Shown here in pieces: positions 9,280 to 22,559 of a DNA stretch of 64,000 nucleotides (within the stretch, counting starts at the first letter, position 1; each line of letters begins with the position of its first letter). Source of the stretch: Corella eumyota (lineage: Eukaryota > Chordata > Ascidiacea > Phlebobranchia > Corellidae); NCBI GenBank assembly GCA_963082875.1, contig OY720103.1, positions 1,240,001-1,304,000 of the forward strand. Reading direction: 5' to 3'. The translations under genes and the position numbers were made by a program. A model generated the notes under the pieces. The model was not told where the DNA came from and ran no database searches. It saw only the letters and a list, made by a program, of their open reading frames with translations.

Positions 9280-12200
9280 TCAATAGCATTGGCCAAAAAT
9301 ATCACGTGACCTAATTAAACCCAGAATAAAAATTTGCTGTAACTTTTGTTTTACTGAAAATTTTTGCGAAATGTTTTATCTTGAATGTTAGTTAGGTCAA
9401 TGCGCGTCTAATAAAATATAAAATTTTAGGTTTTGAGACGTCATCAATTTTTAATAAAAGTGTCATAACTTTTATGAATATTAATATTTAAAAAAAATAT
9501 TTTGTAAACACGTTTATTGGACCCGTGCGGTCCCAGCAGAACAATTATTTTTCGATTTAAAATTTTTAATTTTTTTCAAAAAATTTGTATTCAATAGCAT
9601 TGGCCAAAAATATCACGTGACCTAATTAAACCCAGAATAAAAACTTGCTGTAACTTTTGTTTTACTGAAAATTTTTGCGAAATGTTTTATCTTGAATGTT
9701 AGTTAGGTCAATGCGCGTCTAATAAAATATAAAATTTTAGGTTTTGAGACTTCATCAATTTTTAATAAAAGTGTCATAACTTTTATGAATATTATTATTT
9801 TCAAAAAATATTTTGTAAACACGTTTATTGGACCCGTGCAGTTCCAACAGAACAATTATTTTTCGATTTAAAATTTTTTAATTTTTTTCAAAAAATTTGT
9901 ATTCAATATCATTGGCCAAAAATATCACGTGACCTAATTAAACCCAGAATAAAAATTTGCTGTAACTTTTGTTTTACTGAAAATTTTTGCGAAATGTTTT
10001 ATCTTGAATGTTAGTTAGGTCAATGCGCGTCTAATAAAATATAAAATTATAGGTTTTGAGACTTCATCAATATTTAATAAAAGTGTCATAACTTTTATGA
10101 ATATTAATATTTAATAAAAATATTTTGTAAACATGTTTATTGGACCCGTGCGGTCCCAGCAGAACAATTATTTTTCGATTTAAAATTTTTAATTTTTTTC
10201 AAAAAATTTGTATTCAATAGCATTGGCCAAAAATATCACGTGACCTAATTAAACCCAGAATAAAAATTTGCTGTAACTTTTGTTTTACTGAAAATTTTTG
10301 CGAAATGTTTTATCTTGAATGTTAGTTAGGTCAATGCGCGGCTAATAAAATATAAAATTTTAGGTTTTGAGACTTCATCAATTTTTAATAAAAGTGTCAT
10401 AACTTTTATGAATATTAATATTTTCAAAAAATATTTTGTAAACACGTTTATTGGACCCGTGCAGTTCCAACAGAACAATTATTTTTCGATTTAAAATTTT
10501 TTAATTTTTTTAAAAAAATTTGTATTCAATATCATTGTCCAAAAATATCACGTGACCTAATTAAACCCAGAATAAAAATTTGCTGTAACTTTTGTTTTAC
10601 TGAAAATTTTTGCAAAATGTTTTATCTTGAATGTTAGTTAGGTCAATGCGCGTCTAATAAAATATAAAATTTTAGGTTTTGAGACTTCATCAATTTTTAA
10701 TAAAAGTGTCATAACTTTTATGAATATTAATATTTTCAAAAAATATTTTGTAAACACGTTTATTGGACCCGTGCAGTCCCAGCAGAACAATTATTTTTCG
10801 ATTTAAATTTTTTAATTTTTTTCAAAAAATTTGTATTCAATAGCATTGGCCAAAAATATCACGTGACCTAATTAAACCCAGAATAAAAATTTGCTGTAAC
10901 TTTTGTTTTACTGAAAGTTTTTGCGAAATGTTTTATCTTAAATGTTAGTTAGGTCAATGCGCGTCTAATAAAATATAAAATTTTAGTTTTGAGACTTCAT
11001 CAATTTTTAATAAAAGTGTCATAACTTTTATGAATATTAATATTTAAAAAAAATATTTTGTAAACACGTTTATTGGACCCGTGCGGTCCCAGCAGAACAA
11101 TTATTTTTCGATTTAAAATTTTTAATTTTTTTCAAAAAATTTGTATTAAATAGCATTGGCCAAAAATATCACGTGACCTAATTAAACCCAGAATAAAAAT
11201 TTGCTGTAACTTTTGTTTTACTGAAAATTTTTGCGAAATGTTTTATCTTGAATGTTAGTTAGGTCAATGCGCGTCTAATAAAATATAAAATTTTAGGTTT
11301 TGAGACGTCATCAATTTTTAATAAAAGTGTCATAACTTTTATGAATATTAATATTTAAAAAAAATATTTTGTAAACACGTTTATTGGACCCGTGCGGTCC
11401 CAGCAGAACAATTATTTTTCGATTTAAAATTTTTAATTTTTTTCAAAAAATTTGTATTCAATAGCATTGGCCAAAAATATCACGTGACCTAATTAAACCC
11501 AGAATAAAAACTTGCTGTAACTTTTGTTTTACTGAAAATTTTTGCGAAATGTTTTATCTTGAATGTTAGTTAGGTCAATGCGCGTCTAATAAAATATAAA
11601 ATTTTAGGTTTTGAGACTTCATCAATTTTTAATAAAAGTGTCATAACTTTTATGAATATTATTATTTTCAAAAAATATTTTGTAAACACGTTTATTGGAC
11701 CCGTGCAGTTCCAACAGAACAATTATTTTTCGATTTAAAATTTTTTAATTTTTTTCAAAAAATTTGTATTCAATATCATTGGCCAAAAATATCACGTGAC
11801 CTAATTAAACCCAGAATAAAAATTTGCTGTAACTTTTGTTTTACTGAAAATTTTTGCGAAATGTTTTATCTTGAATGTTAGTTAGGTCAATGCGCGTCTA
11901 ATAAAATATAAAATTATAGGTTTTGAGACTTCATCAATATTTAATAAAAGTGTCATAACTTTTATGAATATTAATATTTAATAAAAATATTTTGTAAACA
12001 CGTTTATTGGACCCGTGCGGTCCCAGCAGAACAATTATTTTTCGATTTAAAATTTTTAATTTTTTTCAAAAAATTTGTATTCAATAGCATTGGCCAAAAA
12101 TATCACGTGACCTAATTAAACCCAGAATAAAAATTTGCTGTAACTTTTGTTTTACTGAAAATTTTTGCGAAATGTTTTATCTTGAATGTTAGTTAGGTCA

Positions 12201-13110
12201 ATGCGCGGCTAATAAAATATAAAATTTTAGGTTTTGAGACTTCATCAATTTTTAATAAAAGTGTCATAACTTTTATGAATATTAATATTTTCAAAAAATA
12301 TTTTGTAAACACGTTTATTGGACCCGTGCAGTTCCAACAGAACAATTATTTTTCGATTTAAAATTTTTTAATTTTTTTAAAAAAATTTGTATTCAATATC
12401 ATTGTCCAAAAATATCACGTGACCTAATTAAACCCAGAATAAAAATTTGCTGTAACTTTTGTTTTACTGAAAATTTTTGCAAAATGTTTCATCTTGAATG
12501 TTAGTTAGGTCAATGCGCGTCTAATAAAATATAAAATTTTAGGTTTTGAGACTTCATCAATTTTTAATAAAAGTGTCATAACTTTTATGAATATTAATAT
12601 TTTCAAAAAATATTTTGTAAACACGTTTATTGGACCCGTGCAGTCCCAGCAGAACAATTATTTTTCGATTTAAATTTTTTAATTTTTTTCAAAAAATTTG
12701 TATTCAATAGCATTGGCCAAAAATATCACGTGACCTAATTAAACCCAGAATAAAAATTTGCTGTAACTTTTGTTTTACTGAAAGTTTTTGCGAAATGTTT
12801 TATCTTAAATGTTAGTTAGGTCAATGCGCGTCTAATAAAATATAAAATTTTAGTTTTGAGACTTCATCAATTTTTAATAAAAGTGTCATAACTTTTATGA
12901 ATATTAATATTTAAAAAAAATATTTTGTAAACACGTTTATTGGACCCGTGCGGTCCCAGCAGAACAATTATTTTTCGATTTAAAATTTTTAATTTTTTTC
13001 AAAAAATTTGTATTAAATAGCATTGGCCAAAAATATCACGTGACCTAATTAAACCCAGAATAAAAATTTGCTGTAACTTTTGTTTTACTGAAAATTTTTG
13101 CGAAATGTTT
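9280..13110 (+). repeat. Six-monomer higher-order repeat, two copies (offset 1,867 bp)
   Basis: Private variants recur exactly 1,867 bp apart. GAGACGTCATC occurs at 9435 and 11,302, GCGCGGCTAAT at 10,336 and 12,203, and GTATTAAATAG at about 11,144 and 13,011. Only a few single-base differences separate the copies, so this is a recent tandem duplication of six monomers. Confidence 0.85.
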
Positions 13111-13479
13111 TATCTTAAATGTTAGTTAGGCCAATGCGCGTCTAATAAAATATAAAATTTTAGGTTTTGAGACTTCATCAATTTTTAATAAAAGTGTCAT
13201 AACTTTTATGAATATTAATATTTTCAAAAAATATTTTGTAAACACGTTTATTGGACCCGTGCGGTTCCAACAGAACAATTATATTTTGATTTAAAATTTT
13301 TCAATTTTTTTTTAAAAATTTGTATTCAATAGCATTGGCCAAAAATATCACTTGACCTAATTAAACCCAGAATAAAAATTTGCTGTAACTTTTGTTTTAC
13401 TGAAAATTTTTGCGAAATGTTTTATCTTGAATGTTAGTTAGGTCAATGCGCGTCTAATAAAATATAAAATTTTAGGTTT

Positions 13480-16400
13480 TGAGACTTCATCAATTTTTAA
13501 TAAAAGTGTTATAACTTTTATGAACATTAATATTTTCAAAAAATATTTTGTAAACACGTTTATTGGACCCGTGCAGTTCCAACAGAACAATTATTTTTCG
13601 ATTTAAAATTTTTCAATTTTTTTAAAAAAATTTGTATTCAATAGCATTGGCCAAAAATATCACGTGACCTAATTAAACCCAGAATAAAAATTTGCTGTAA
13701 CTTTTGTTTTACTGAAAATTTTTGCGAAATGTTTTATCTTGAATGTTAGTTAGGTCAATGCGCGTCTAATAAAATATAAAATTTTAGGTTTTGAGACTTC
13801 ATCAATTTTTAATAAAAGTGTCATAACTTTTATGAATATTAATATTTTCAAAAAATATTTTGTAAACACGTTTATTGGACCCGTGCGGTCCCAGCAGAAC
13901 AATTATTTTTTGATTTAAAATTTTTAATTTTTTTCAAAAAATTTGTATTCAATAGCATTGGCCAAAAATATCACGTGACCTAATTAAACCCAGAATAAAA
14001 ATTTGCTGTAACTTTTGTTTTACTGAAAATTTTTGCGAAATGTTTTATCTTGAATGTTAGTTAGGTCAATGCGCGTCTAATAAAATATAAAATTTTAGGT
14101 TTTGAGACTTCATCAATTTTTAATAAAAGTGTCATAACTTTTATGTATATTAATATTTTTAAAAAATATTTTGTAAACACGTTTATTGGACCCGTGCGAT
14201 TCCAGCAGAACAATTATTTTTCGATTTAAAATTTTTTAATTTTTTAAAAAAAATTTGTATTCAATATCATTGTCCAAAAATATCACGTGACCTAATTAAA
14301 CCCAGAATAAAAATTTGCTGTAACTTTTGTTTTACTGAAAATTTTTGCGAAATGTTTTATCTTAAATGTTAGTTAGGTCAATGCGCGTCTAATAAAATAT
14401 AAAATTTTAGTTTTGAGACTTCATCAATTTTTAATAAAAGTGTCATAACTTTTATGAATATTAATATTTAAAAAAAATAGTTTGTAAACACGTTTATTGG
14501 ACCCGTGCGGTCCCAGCAGAACAATTATTTTTCGATTTGAAATTTTTAATTTTTTTCAAAAAATTTGTATTCAATAGCATTGGCCAAAAATATCACGTGA
14601 CCTAATTAAATCCAGAATAAAAATTTGCTGTAACTTTTGTTTTACTGAAAATTTTTGCGAAATGTTTTATCTTAAATGTTAGTTAGGCCAATGCGCGTCT
14701 AATAAAATATAAAATTTTAGGTTTTGAGACTTCATCAATTTTTAATAAAAGTGTCATAACTTTTATGAATATTAATATTTAAAAAAAATATTTTGTAAAC
14801 ACGTTTATTGGACCCGTGCGGTCCCAGCAGAACAATTATTTTTTGATTTAAAATTTTTAATTTTTTTCAAAAAATTTGTATTCAATAGCATTGGCCAAAA
14901 ATATCACGTGACCTAATTAAACCCAGAATAAAAATTTGCTGTAACTTTTGTTTTACTGAAAATTTTTGCGAAATGTTTTATCTTGAATGTTAGTTAGGTC
15001 AATGCGCGTCTAATAAAATATAAAATTTTAGGTTTTGAGACTTCATCAATTTTTAATAAAAGTGTCATAACTTTTATGTATATTAATATTTTTAAAAAAT
15101 ATTTTGTAAACACGTTTATTGGACCCGTGCGATTCCAGCAGAACAATTATTTTTCGATTTAAAATTTTTTAATTTTTTTCAAAAAATTTGTATTCAATAT
15201 CATTGGCCAAAAATATCACGTGACCTAATTAAACCCAGAATAAAAATTTGCTGTAACTTTTGTTTTACTGAAAATTTTTGCGAAACGTTTTATCTTGAAT
15301 GTTAGTTAGGTCCATGCGCGTCTAATAAAATATAAAATTTTAGGTTTTGAGACTTCATCAATTTTTAATAAAAGTGTCATAACTTTTATGAATATTAATA
15401 TTTTCAAAAAATATTTTGTAAACACGTTTATTGGACCCGTGCAGTTCCAACAGAACAATTATTTTTAGATTTAAAATTTTTTAATTTTTTTAAAAAAATT
15501 TGTATTCAATATCATTGGCCAAAAATATCACGTGACCTAATTCAACCCAGAATAAAAATTTGCTGTAACTTTTGTTTTACTGAAAATTTTTGCGAAATGT
15601 TTTATCTTAAATGTTAGTTAGGCCAATGCGCGTCTAATAAAATATAAAATTTTAGGTTTTGAGACTTCATCAAGTTTTAATAAAAGTGTCATAACTTTTA
15701 TGAATATTAATATTTTCAAAAAATATTTTGTAAACACGTTTATTGGACCCGTGCAGTTTTAACAGAACGATTATATTTTGATTTAAAATTTTTCAATTTT
15801 TTTTTAAAAATTTGTATTCAATAGCATTGGCCAAAAATATCACGTGACCTAATTAAACCCAGAATAAAAATTTGCTGTAACTTTTGTTTTACTGAAAATT
15901 TTTGCGAAATGTTTTATCTTGAATGTTAGTTAGGTCAATGCGCGTCAAATAAAATATAAAATTTTAGGTTTTGAGACTTCATCAATTTTTAATAAAAGTG
16001 TCATAACTTTTATGAACATTAATATTTTCAAAAAATATTTTGTAAACACGTTTATTGGACCCGTGCAGTTCCAACAGAACAATTATTTTTCGATTTAAAA
16101 TTTTTTAATTTTTTTAAAAAAATTTGTATTCAATATCATTGTCCAAAAATATCACGTGACCTAATTAAACCCAGAATAAAAATTTGCTGTAACTTTTGTT
16201 TTACTGAAAATTTTTGCGAAATGTTTTATCTTAAATGTTAGTTAGGTCAATGCGCGTCTAATAAAATATAAAATTTTAGTTTTGAGACTTCATCAATTTT
16301 TAATAAAAGTGTCATAACTTTTATGTATATTAATATTTTTAAAAAATATTTTGTAAACACGTTTATTGGACCCGTGCGATTCCAGCAGAACAATTATTTT

Positions 16401-19400
16401 TCGATTTAAAATTTTTTAATTTTTTTCAAAAAATTTGTATTCAATATCATTGGCCAAAAATATCACGTGACCTAATTAAACCCAGAATAAAAATTTCCTG
16501 TAACTTTTGTTTTACTGAAAATTTTTGCGAAACGTTTTATCTTGAATGTTAGTTAGGTCAATGCGCGTCTAATAAAATATAAAATTTTAGGTTTTGAGAC
16601 TTCATCAATTTTTAATAAAAGTGTCATAACTTTTATGAATATTAATATTTTCAAAAAATATTTTGTAAACACGTTTATTGGACCCGTGCAGTTCCAACAG
16701 AACAATTATTTTTCGATTTAAAATTTTTTAATTTTTTTAAAAAAATTTGTATTCAATATCATTGGCCAAAAATATCACGTGACCTAATTCAACCCAGAAT
16801 AAAAATTTGCTGTAACTTTTGTTTTACTGAAAATTTTTGCGAAATGTTTTATCTTAAATGTTAGTTAGGCCAATGCGCGTCTAATAAAATATAAAATTTT
16901 AGGTTTTGAGACTTCATCAAGTTTTAATAAAAATGTCATAACTTTTATGAATATTAATATTTTCAAAAAATATTTTGTAAACACGTTTATTGGACCCGTG
17001 CAGTTTCAACAGAACGATTATATTTTGATTTAAAATTTTTCAATTTTTTTTTAAAAATTTGTATTCAATAGCATTGGCCAAAAATATCACGTGACCTAAT
17101 TAAACCCAGAATAAAAATTTGCTGTAACTTTTGTTTTACTGAAAATTTTTGCGAAATGTTTTATCTTGAATGTTAGTTAGGTCAATGCGCGTCAAATAAA
17201 ATATAAAATTTTAGGTTTTGAGACTTCATCAATTTTTAATAAAAGTGTCATAACTTTTATGAACATTAATATTTTCAAAAAATATTTTGTAAACACGTTT
17301 ATTGGACCCGTGCAGTTCCAACAGAACAATTATTTTTCGATTTAAAATTTTTTAATTTTTTTAAAAAAATTTGTATTCAATATCATTGTCCAAAAATATC
17401 ACGTGACCTAATTAAACCCAGAATAAAAATTTGCTGTAACTTTTGTTTTACTGAAAGTTTTTGCGAAATGTTTTATCTTAAATGTTAGTTAGGTCAATGC
17501 GCGTCTAATAAAATATAAAATTTTAGTTTTGAGACTTCATCAATTTTTAATAAAAGTGTCATAACTTTTATGTATATTAATATTTTTAAAAAATATTTTG
17601 TAAACACGTTTATTGGACCCGTGCGATTCCAGCAGAACAATTATTTTTCGATTTAAAATTTTTTAATTTTTTTCAAAAAATTTGTATTCAATATCATTGG
17701 CCAAAAATATCACGTGACCTAATTAAACCCAGAATAAAAATTTGCTGTAACTTTTGTTTTACTGAAAATTTTTGCGAAACGTTTTATCTTGAATGTTAGT
17801 TAGGTCAATGCGCGTCTAATAAAATATAAAATTTTAGGTTTTGAGACTTCATCAATTTTTAATAAAAGTGTCATAACTTTTATGAATATTAATATTTTCA
17901 AAAAATATTTTGTAAACACGTTTATTGGACCCGTGCAGTTCCAACAGAACAATTATTTTTCGATTTAAAATTTTTTAATTTTTTTAAAAAAATTTGTATT
18001 CAATATCATTGGCCAAAAATATCACGTGACCTAATTCAACCCAGAATAAAAATTTGCTGTAACTTTTGTTTTACTGAAAATTTTTGCGAAATGTTTTATC
18101 TTAAATGTTAGTTAGGCCAATGCGCGTCTAATAAAATATAAAATTTTAGGTTTTGAGACTTCATCAAGTTTTAATAAAAGTGTCATAACTTTTATGAATA
18201 TTAATATTTTCAAAAAATATTTTGTAAACACGTTTATTGGACCCGTGCAGTTTCAACAGAACGATTATATTTTGATTTAAAATTTTTCAATTTTTTTTTA
18301 AAAATTTGTATTCAATAGCATTGGCCAAAAATATCACGTGACCTAATTAAACCCAGAATAAAAATTTGCTGTAACTTTTGTTTTACTGAAAATTTTTGCG
18401 AAATGTTTTATCTTGAATGTTAGTTAGGTCAATGCGCGTCAAATAAAATATAAAATTTTAGGTTTTGAGACTTCATCAATTTTTAATAAAAGTGTCATAA
18501 CTTTTATGAACATTAATATTTTCAAAAAATATTTTGTAAACACGTTTATTGGACCCGTGCAGTTCCAACAGAACAATTATTTTTCGATTTAAAATTTTTT
18601 AATTTTTTTAAAAAAATTTGTATTCAATATCATTGTCCAAAAATATCACGTGACCTAATTAAACCCAGAATAAAAATTTGCTGTAACTTTTGTTTTACTG
18701 AAAATTTTTGCGAAATGTTTTATCTTAAATGTTAGTTAGGTCAATGCGCGTCTAATAAAATATAAAATTTTAGTTTTGAGACTTCATCAATTTTTAATAA
18801 AAGTGTCATAACTTTTATGAATATTAATATTTAAAAAAAATATTTTGTAAACACGTTTATTGGACCCGTGCGGTCCCAGCAGAACAATTATTTTTCGATT
18901 TAAAATTTTTAATTTTTTTCAAAAAATTTGTATTAAATAGCATTGGCCAAAAATATCACGTGACCTAATTAAACCCAGAATAAAAATTTGCTGTAACTTT
19001 TGTTTTACTGAAAATTTTTGCGAAATGTTTTATCTTAAATGTTAGTTAGGCCAATGCGCGTCTAATAAAATAACTTTTATGAATATTAATATTTTCAAAA
19101 AATATTTTGTAAACACGTTTATTGGACCCGTGCGGTTCCAACAGAACAATTATATTTTGATTTAAAATTTTTCAATTTTTTTTTAAAAATTTGTATTCAA
19201 TAGCATTGGCCAAAAATATCACTTGACCTAATTAAACCCAGAATAAAAATTTGCTGTAACTTTTGTTTTACTGAAAATTTTTGCGAAATGTTTTATCTTG
19301 AATGTTAGTTAGGTCAATGCGCGTCTAATAAAATATAAAATTTTAGGTTTTGAGACTTCATCAATTTTTAATAAAAGTGTTATAACTTTTATGAACATTA

Positions 19401-19800
19401 ATATTTTCAAAAAATATTTTGTAAACACGTTTATTGGACCCGTGCAGTTCCAACAGAACAATTATTTTTCGATTTAAAATTTTTCAATTTTTTTAAAAAA
19501 ATTTGTATTCAATAGCATTGGCCAAAAATATCACGTGACCTAATTAAACCCAGAATAAAAATTTGCTGTAACTTTTGTTTTACTGAAAATTTTTGCGAAA
19601 TGTTTTATCTTGAATGTTAGTTAGGTCAATGCGCGTCTAATAAAATATAAAATTTTAGGTTTTGAGACTTCATCAATTTTTAATAAAAGTGTCATAACTT
19701 TTATGAATATTAATATTTTCAAAAAATATTTTGTAAACACGTTTATTGGACCCGTGCGGTCCCAGCAGAACAATTATTTTTCGATTTAAAATTTTTAATT
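13480..19800 (+). repeat. Satellite block A, source or copy of 33.0-39.3 kb
   Basis: This block of about 6.3 kb recurs at a constant offset of +19,533 bp. Shared private markers include GTTATAAC (13,508 and 33,041), GGTCCATGCG (about 15,309 and 34,842), ACGATTATAT (15,767, 17,014 and 18,261 against 35,300, 36,547 and 37,794), TTTCCTGTAAC (16,497 and 36,030) and the 49-bp deletion monomer (19,071 and 38,604). Confidence 0.85.
15000..18900 (+). repeat. Four-monomer higher-order repeat, about three copies
   Basis: Within block A four monomer types follow in fixed order. They are marked by GCGATTCCAGC, then GACCTAATTCAACCC, then GAACGATTATATTTTG, then ATGAACATTAAT with CATTGTCCAAAAA. The cycle length is 1,247 bp (markers at 15,767, 17,014 and 18,261). 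It recurs at 35.3-37.8 kb. Confidence 0.8.
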
Positions 19801-22559
19801 TTTTTCAAAAAATTTGTATTCAATAGCATTGGCCAAAAATATCACGTGACCTAATTAAACCCAGAATAAAAATTTGCTGTAACTTTTGTTTTACTGAAAA
19901 TTTTTGCGAAATGTTTTATCTTGAATGTTAGTTAGGCCAATGCGCGTCTAATAAAATATAAAATTTTAGGTTTTGAGACTTCATCAATTTTTAATAAAAG
20001 TGTCATAAGTTTTATGAATATTAATATTTAAAAAAAATATTTTGTAAACACGTTTATTGGACCCGTGCGGTCCCAGCAGAACAATTATTTTTCGATTTAA
20101 AATTTTTAATTTTTTTCAAAAAATTTGTATTCAATAGCATTGGCCAAAAATATCACGTGACCTAATTAAACCCAGAATAAAAATTTGCTGTAACTTTTGT
20201 TTTACTGAAAATTTTTGCGAAATGTTTTATCTTGAATGTTAGTTAGGTCAATGCGCGTCAAATAAAATATAAAATTTTAGGTTTTGAGACTTCATCAATT
20301 TTTAATAAAAGTGTCATAACTTTTATGAACATTAATATTTTCAAAAAATATTTTGTAAACACGTTTATTGGACCCGTGCAGTTCCAACAGAACAATTATT
20401 TTTCGATTTAAAATTTTTTAATTTTTTTAAAAAAATTTGTATTCAATATCATTGTCCAAAAATATCACGTGACCTAATTAAACCCAGAATAAAAATTTGC
20501 TGTAACTTTTGTTTTACTGAAAATTTTTGCGAAATGTTTTATCTTAAATGTTAGTTAGGTCAATGCGCGTCTAATAAAATATAAAATTTTAGTTTTGAGA
20601 CTTCATCAATTTTTAATAAAAGTGTCATAACTTTTATGTATATTAATATTTTTAAAAAATATTTTGTAAACACGTTTATTGGACCCGTGCGATTCCAGCA
20701 GAACAATTATTTTTCGATTTAAAATTTTTTAATTTTTTTCAAAAAATTTGTATTCAATATCATTGGCCAAAAATATCACGTGACCTAATTAAACCCAGAA
20801 TAAAAATTTCCTGTAACTTTTGTTTTACTGAAAATTTTTGCGAAACGTTTTATCTTGAATGTTAGTTAGGTCAATGCGCGTCTAATAAAATATAAAATTT
20901 TAGGTTTTGAGACTTCATCAATTTTTAATAAAAGTGTCATAACTTTTATGAATATTAATATTTTCAAAAAATATTTTGTAAACACGTTTATTGGACCCGT
21001 GCAGTTTCAACAGAACGATTATATTTTGATTTAAAATTTTTCAATTTTTTTTTAAAAATTTGTATTCAATAGCATTGGCCAAAAATATCACGTGACCTAA
21101 TTAAACCCAGAATAAAAATTTGCTGTAACTTTTGTTTTACTGAAAATTTTTGCGAAATGTTTTATCTTGAATGTTAGTTAGGTCAATGCGCGTCAAATAA
21201 AATATAAAATTTTAGGTTTTGAGACTTCATCAATTTTTAATAAAAGTGTCATAACTTTTATGAACATTAATATTTTCAAAAAATATTTTGTAAACACGTT
21301 TATTGGACCCGTGCAGTTCCAACAGAACAATTATTTTTCGATTTAAAATTTTTTAATTTTTTTAAAAAAATTTGTATTCAATATCATTGTCCAAAAATAT
21401 CACGTGACCTAATTAAACCCAGAATAAAAATTTGCTGTAACTTTTGTTTTACTGAAAGTTTTTGCGAAATGTTTTATCTTAAATGTTAGTTAGGTCAATG
21501 CGCGTCTAATAAAATATAAAATTTTAGTTTTGAGACTTCATCAATTTTTAATAAAAGTGTCATAACTTTTATGTATATTAATATTTTTAAAAAATATTTT
21601 GTAAACACGTTTATTGGACCCGTGCGATTCCAGCAGAACAATTATTTTTCGATTTAAACTTTTTTAATTTTTTTCAAAAAATTTGTATTCAATATCATTG
21701 GCCAAAAATATCACGTGACCTAATTAAACCCAGAATAAAAATTTGCTGTAACTTTTGTTTTACTAAAAATTTTTGCGAAACGTTTTATCTTGAATGTTAG
21801 TTAGGTCAATGCGCGTCTAATAAAATATAAAATTTTAGGTTTTGAGACTTCATCAATTTTTAATAAAAGTGTCATAACTTTTATGAACATTAATATTTTC
21901 AAAAAATATTTTGTAAACACGTTTATTGGACCCGTGCAGTTCCAACAGAACAATTATTTTTCGATTTAAAATTTTTTAATTTTTTTAAAAAAATTTGTAT
22001 TCAATATCATTGTCCAAAAATATCACGTGACCTAATTAAACCCAGAATAAAAATTTGCTGTAACTTTTGTTTTACTGAAAATTTTTGCGAAATGTTTTAT
22101 CTTAAATGTTAGTTAGGTCAATGCGCGTCTAATAAAATATAAAATTTTAGTTTTGAGACTTCATCAATTTTTAATAAAAGTGTCATAACTTTTATGTATA
22201 TTAATATTTTTAAAAAATATTTTGTAAACACGTTTATTGGACCCGTGCGATTCCAGCAGAACAATTATTTTTCGATTTAAAATTTTTTAATTTTTTTCAA
22301 AAAATTTGTATTCAATATCATTGGCCAAAAATATCACGTGACCTAATTAAACCCAGAATAAAAATTTCCTGTAACTTTTGTTTTACTGAAAATTTTTGCG
22401 AAACGTTTTATCTTGAATGTTAGTTAGGTCAATGCGCGTCTAATAAAATATAAAATTTTAGGTTTTGAGACTTCATCAATTTTTAATAAAAGTGTCATAA
22501 CTTTTATGAATATTAATATTTTCAAAAAATATTTTGTAAACACGTTTATTGGACCCGTG

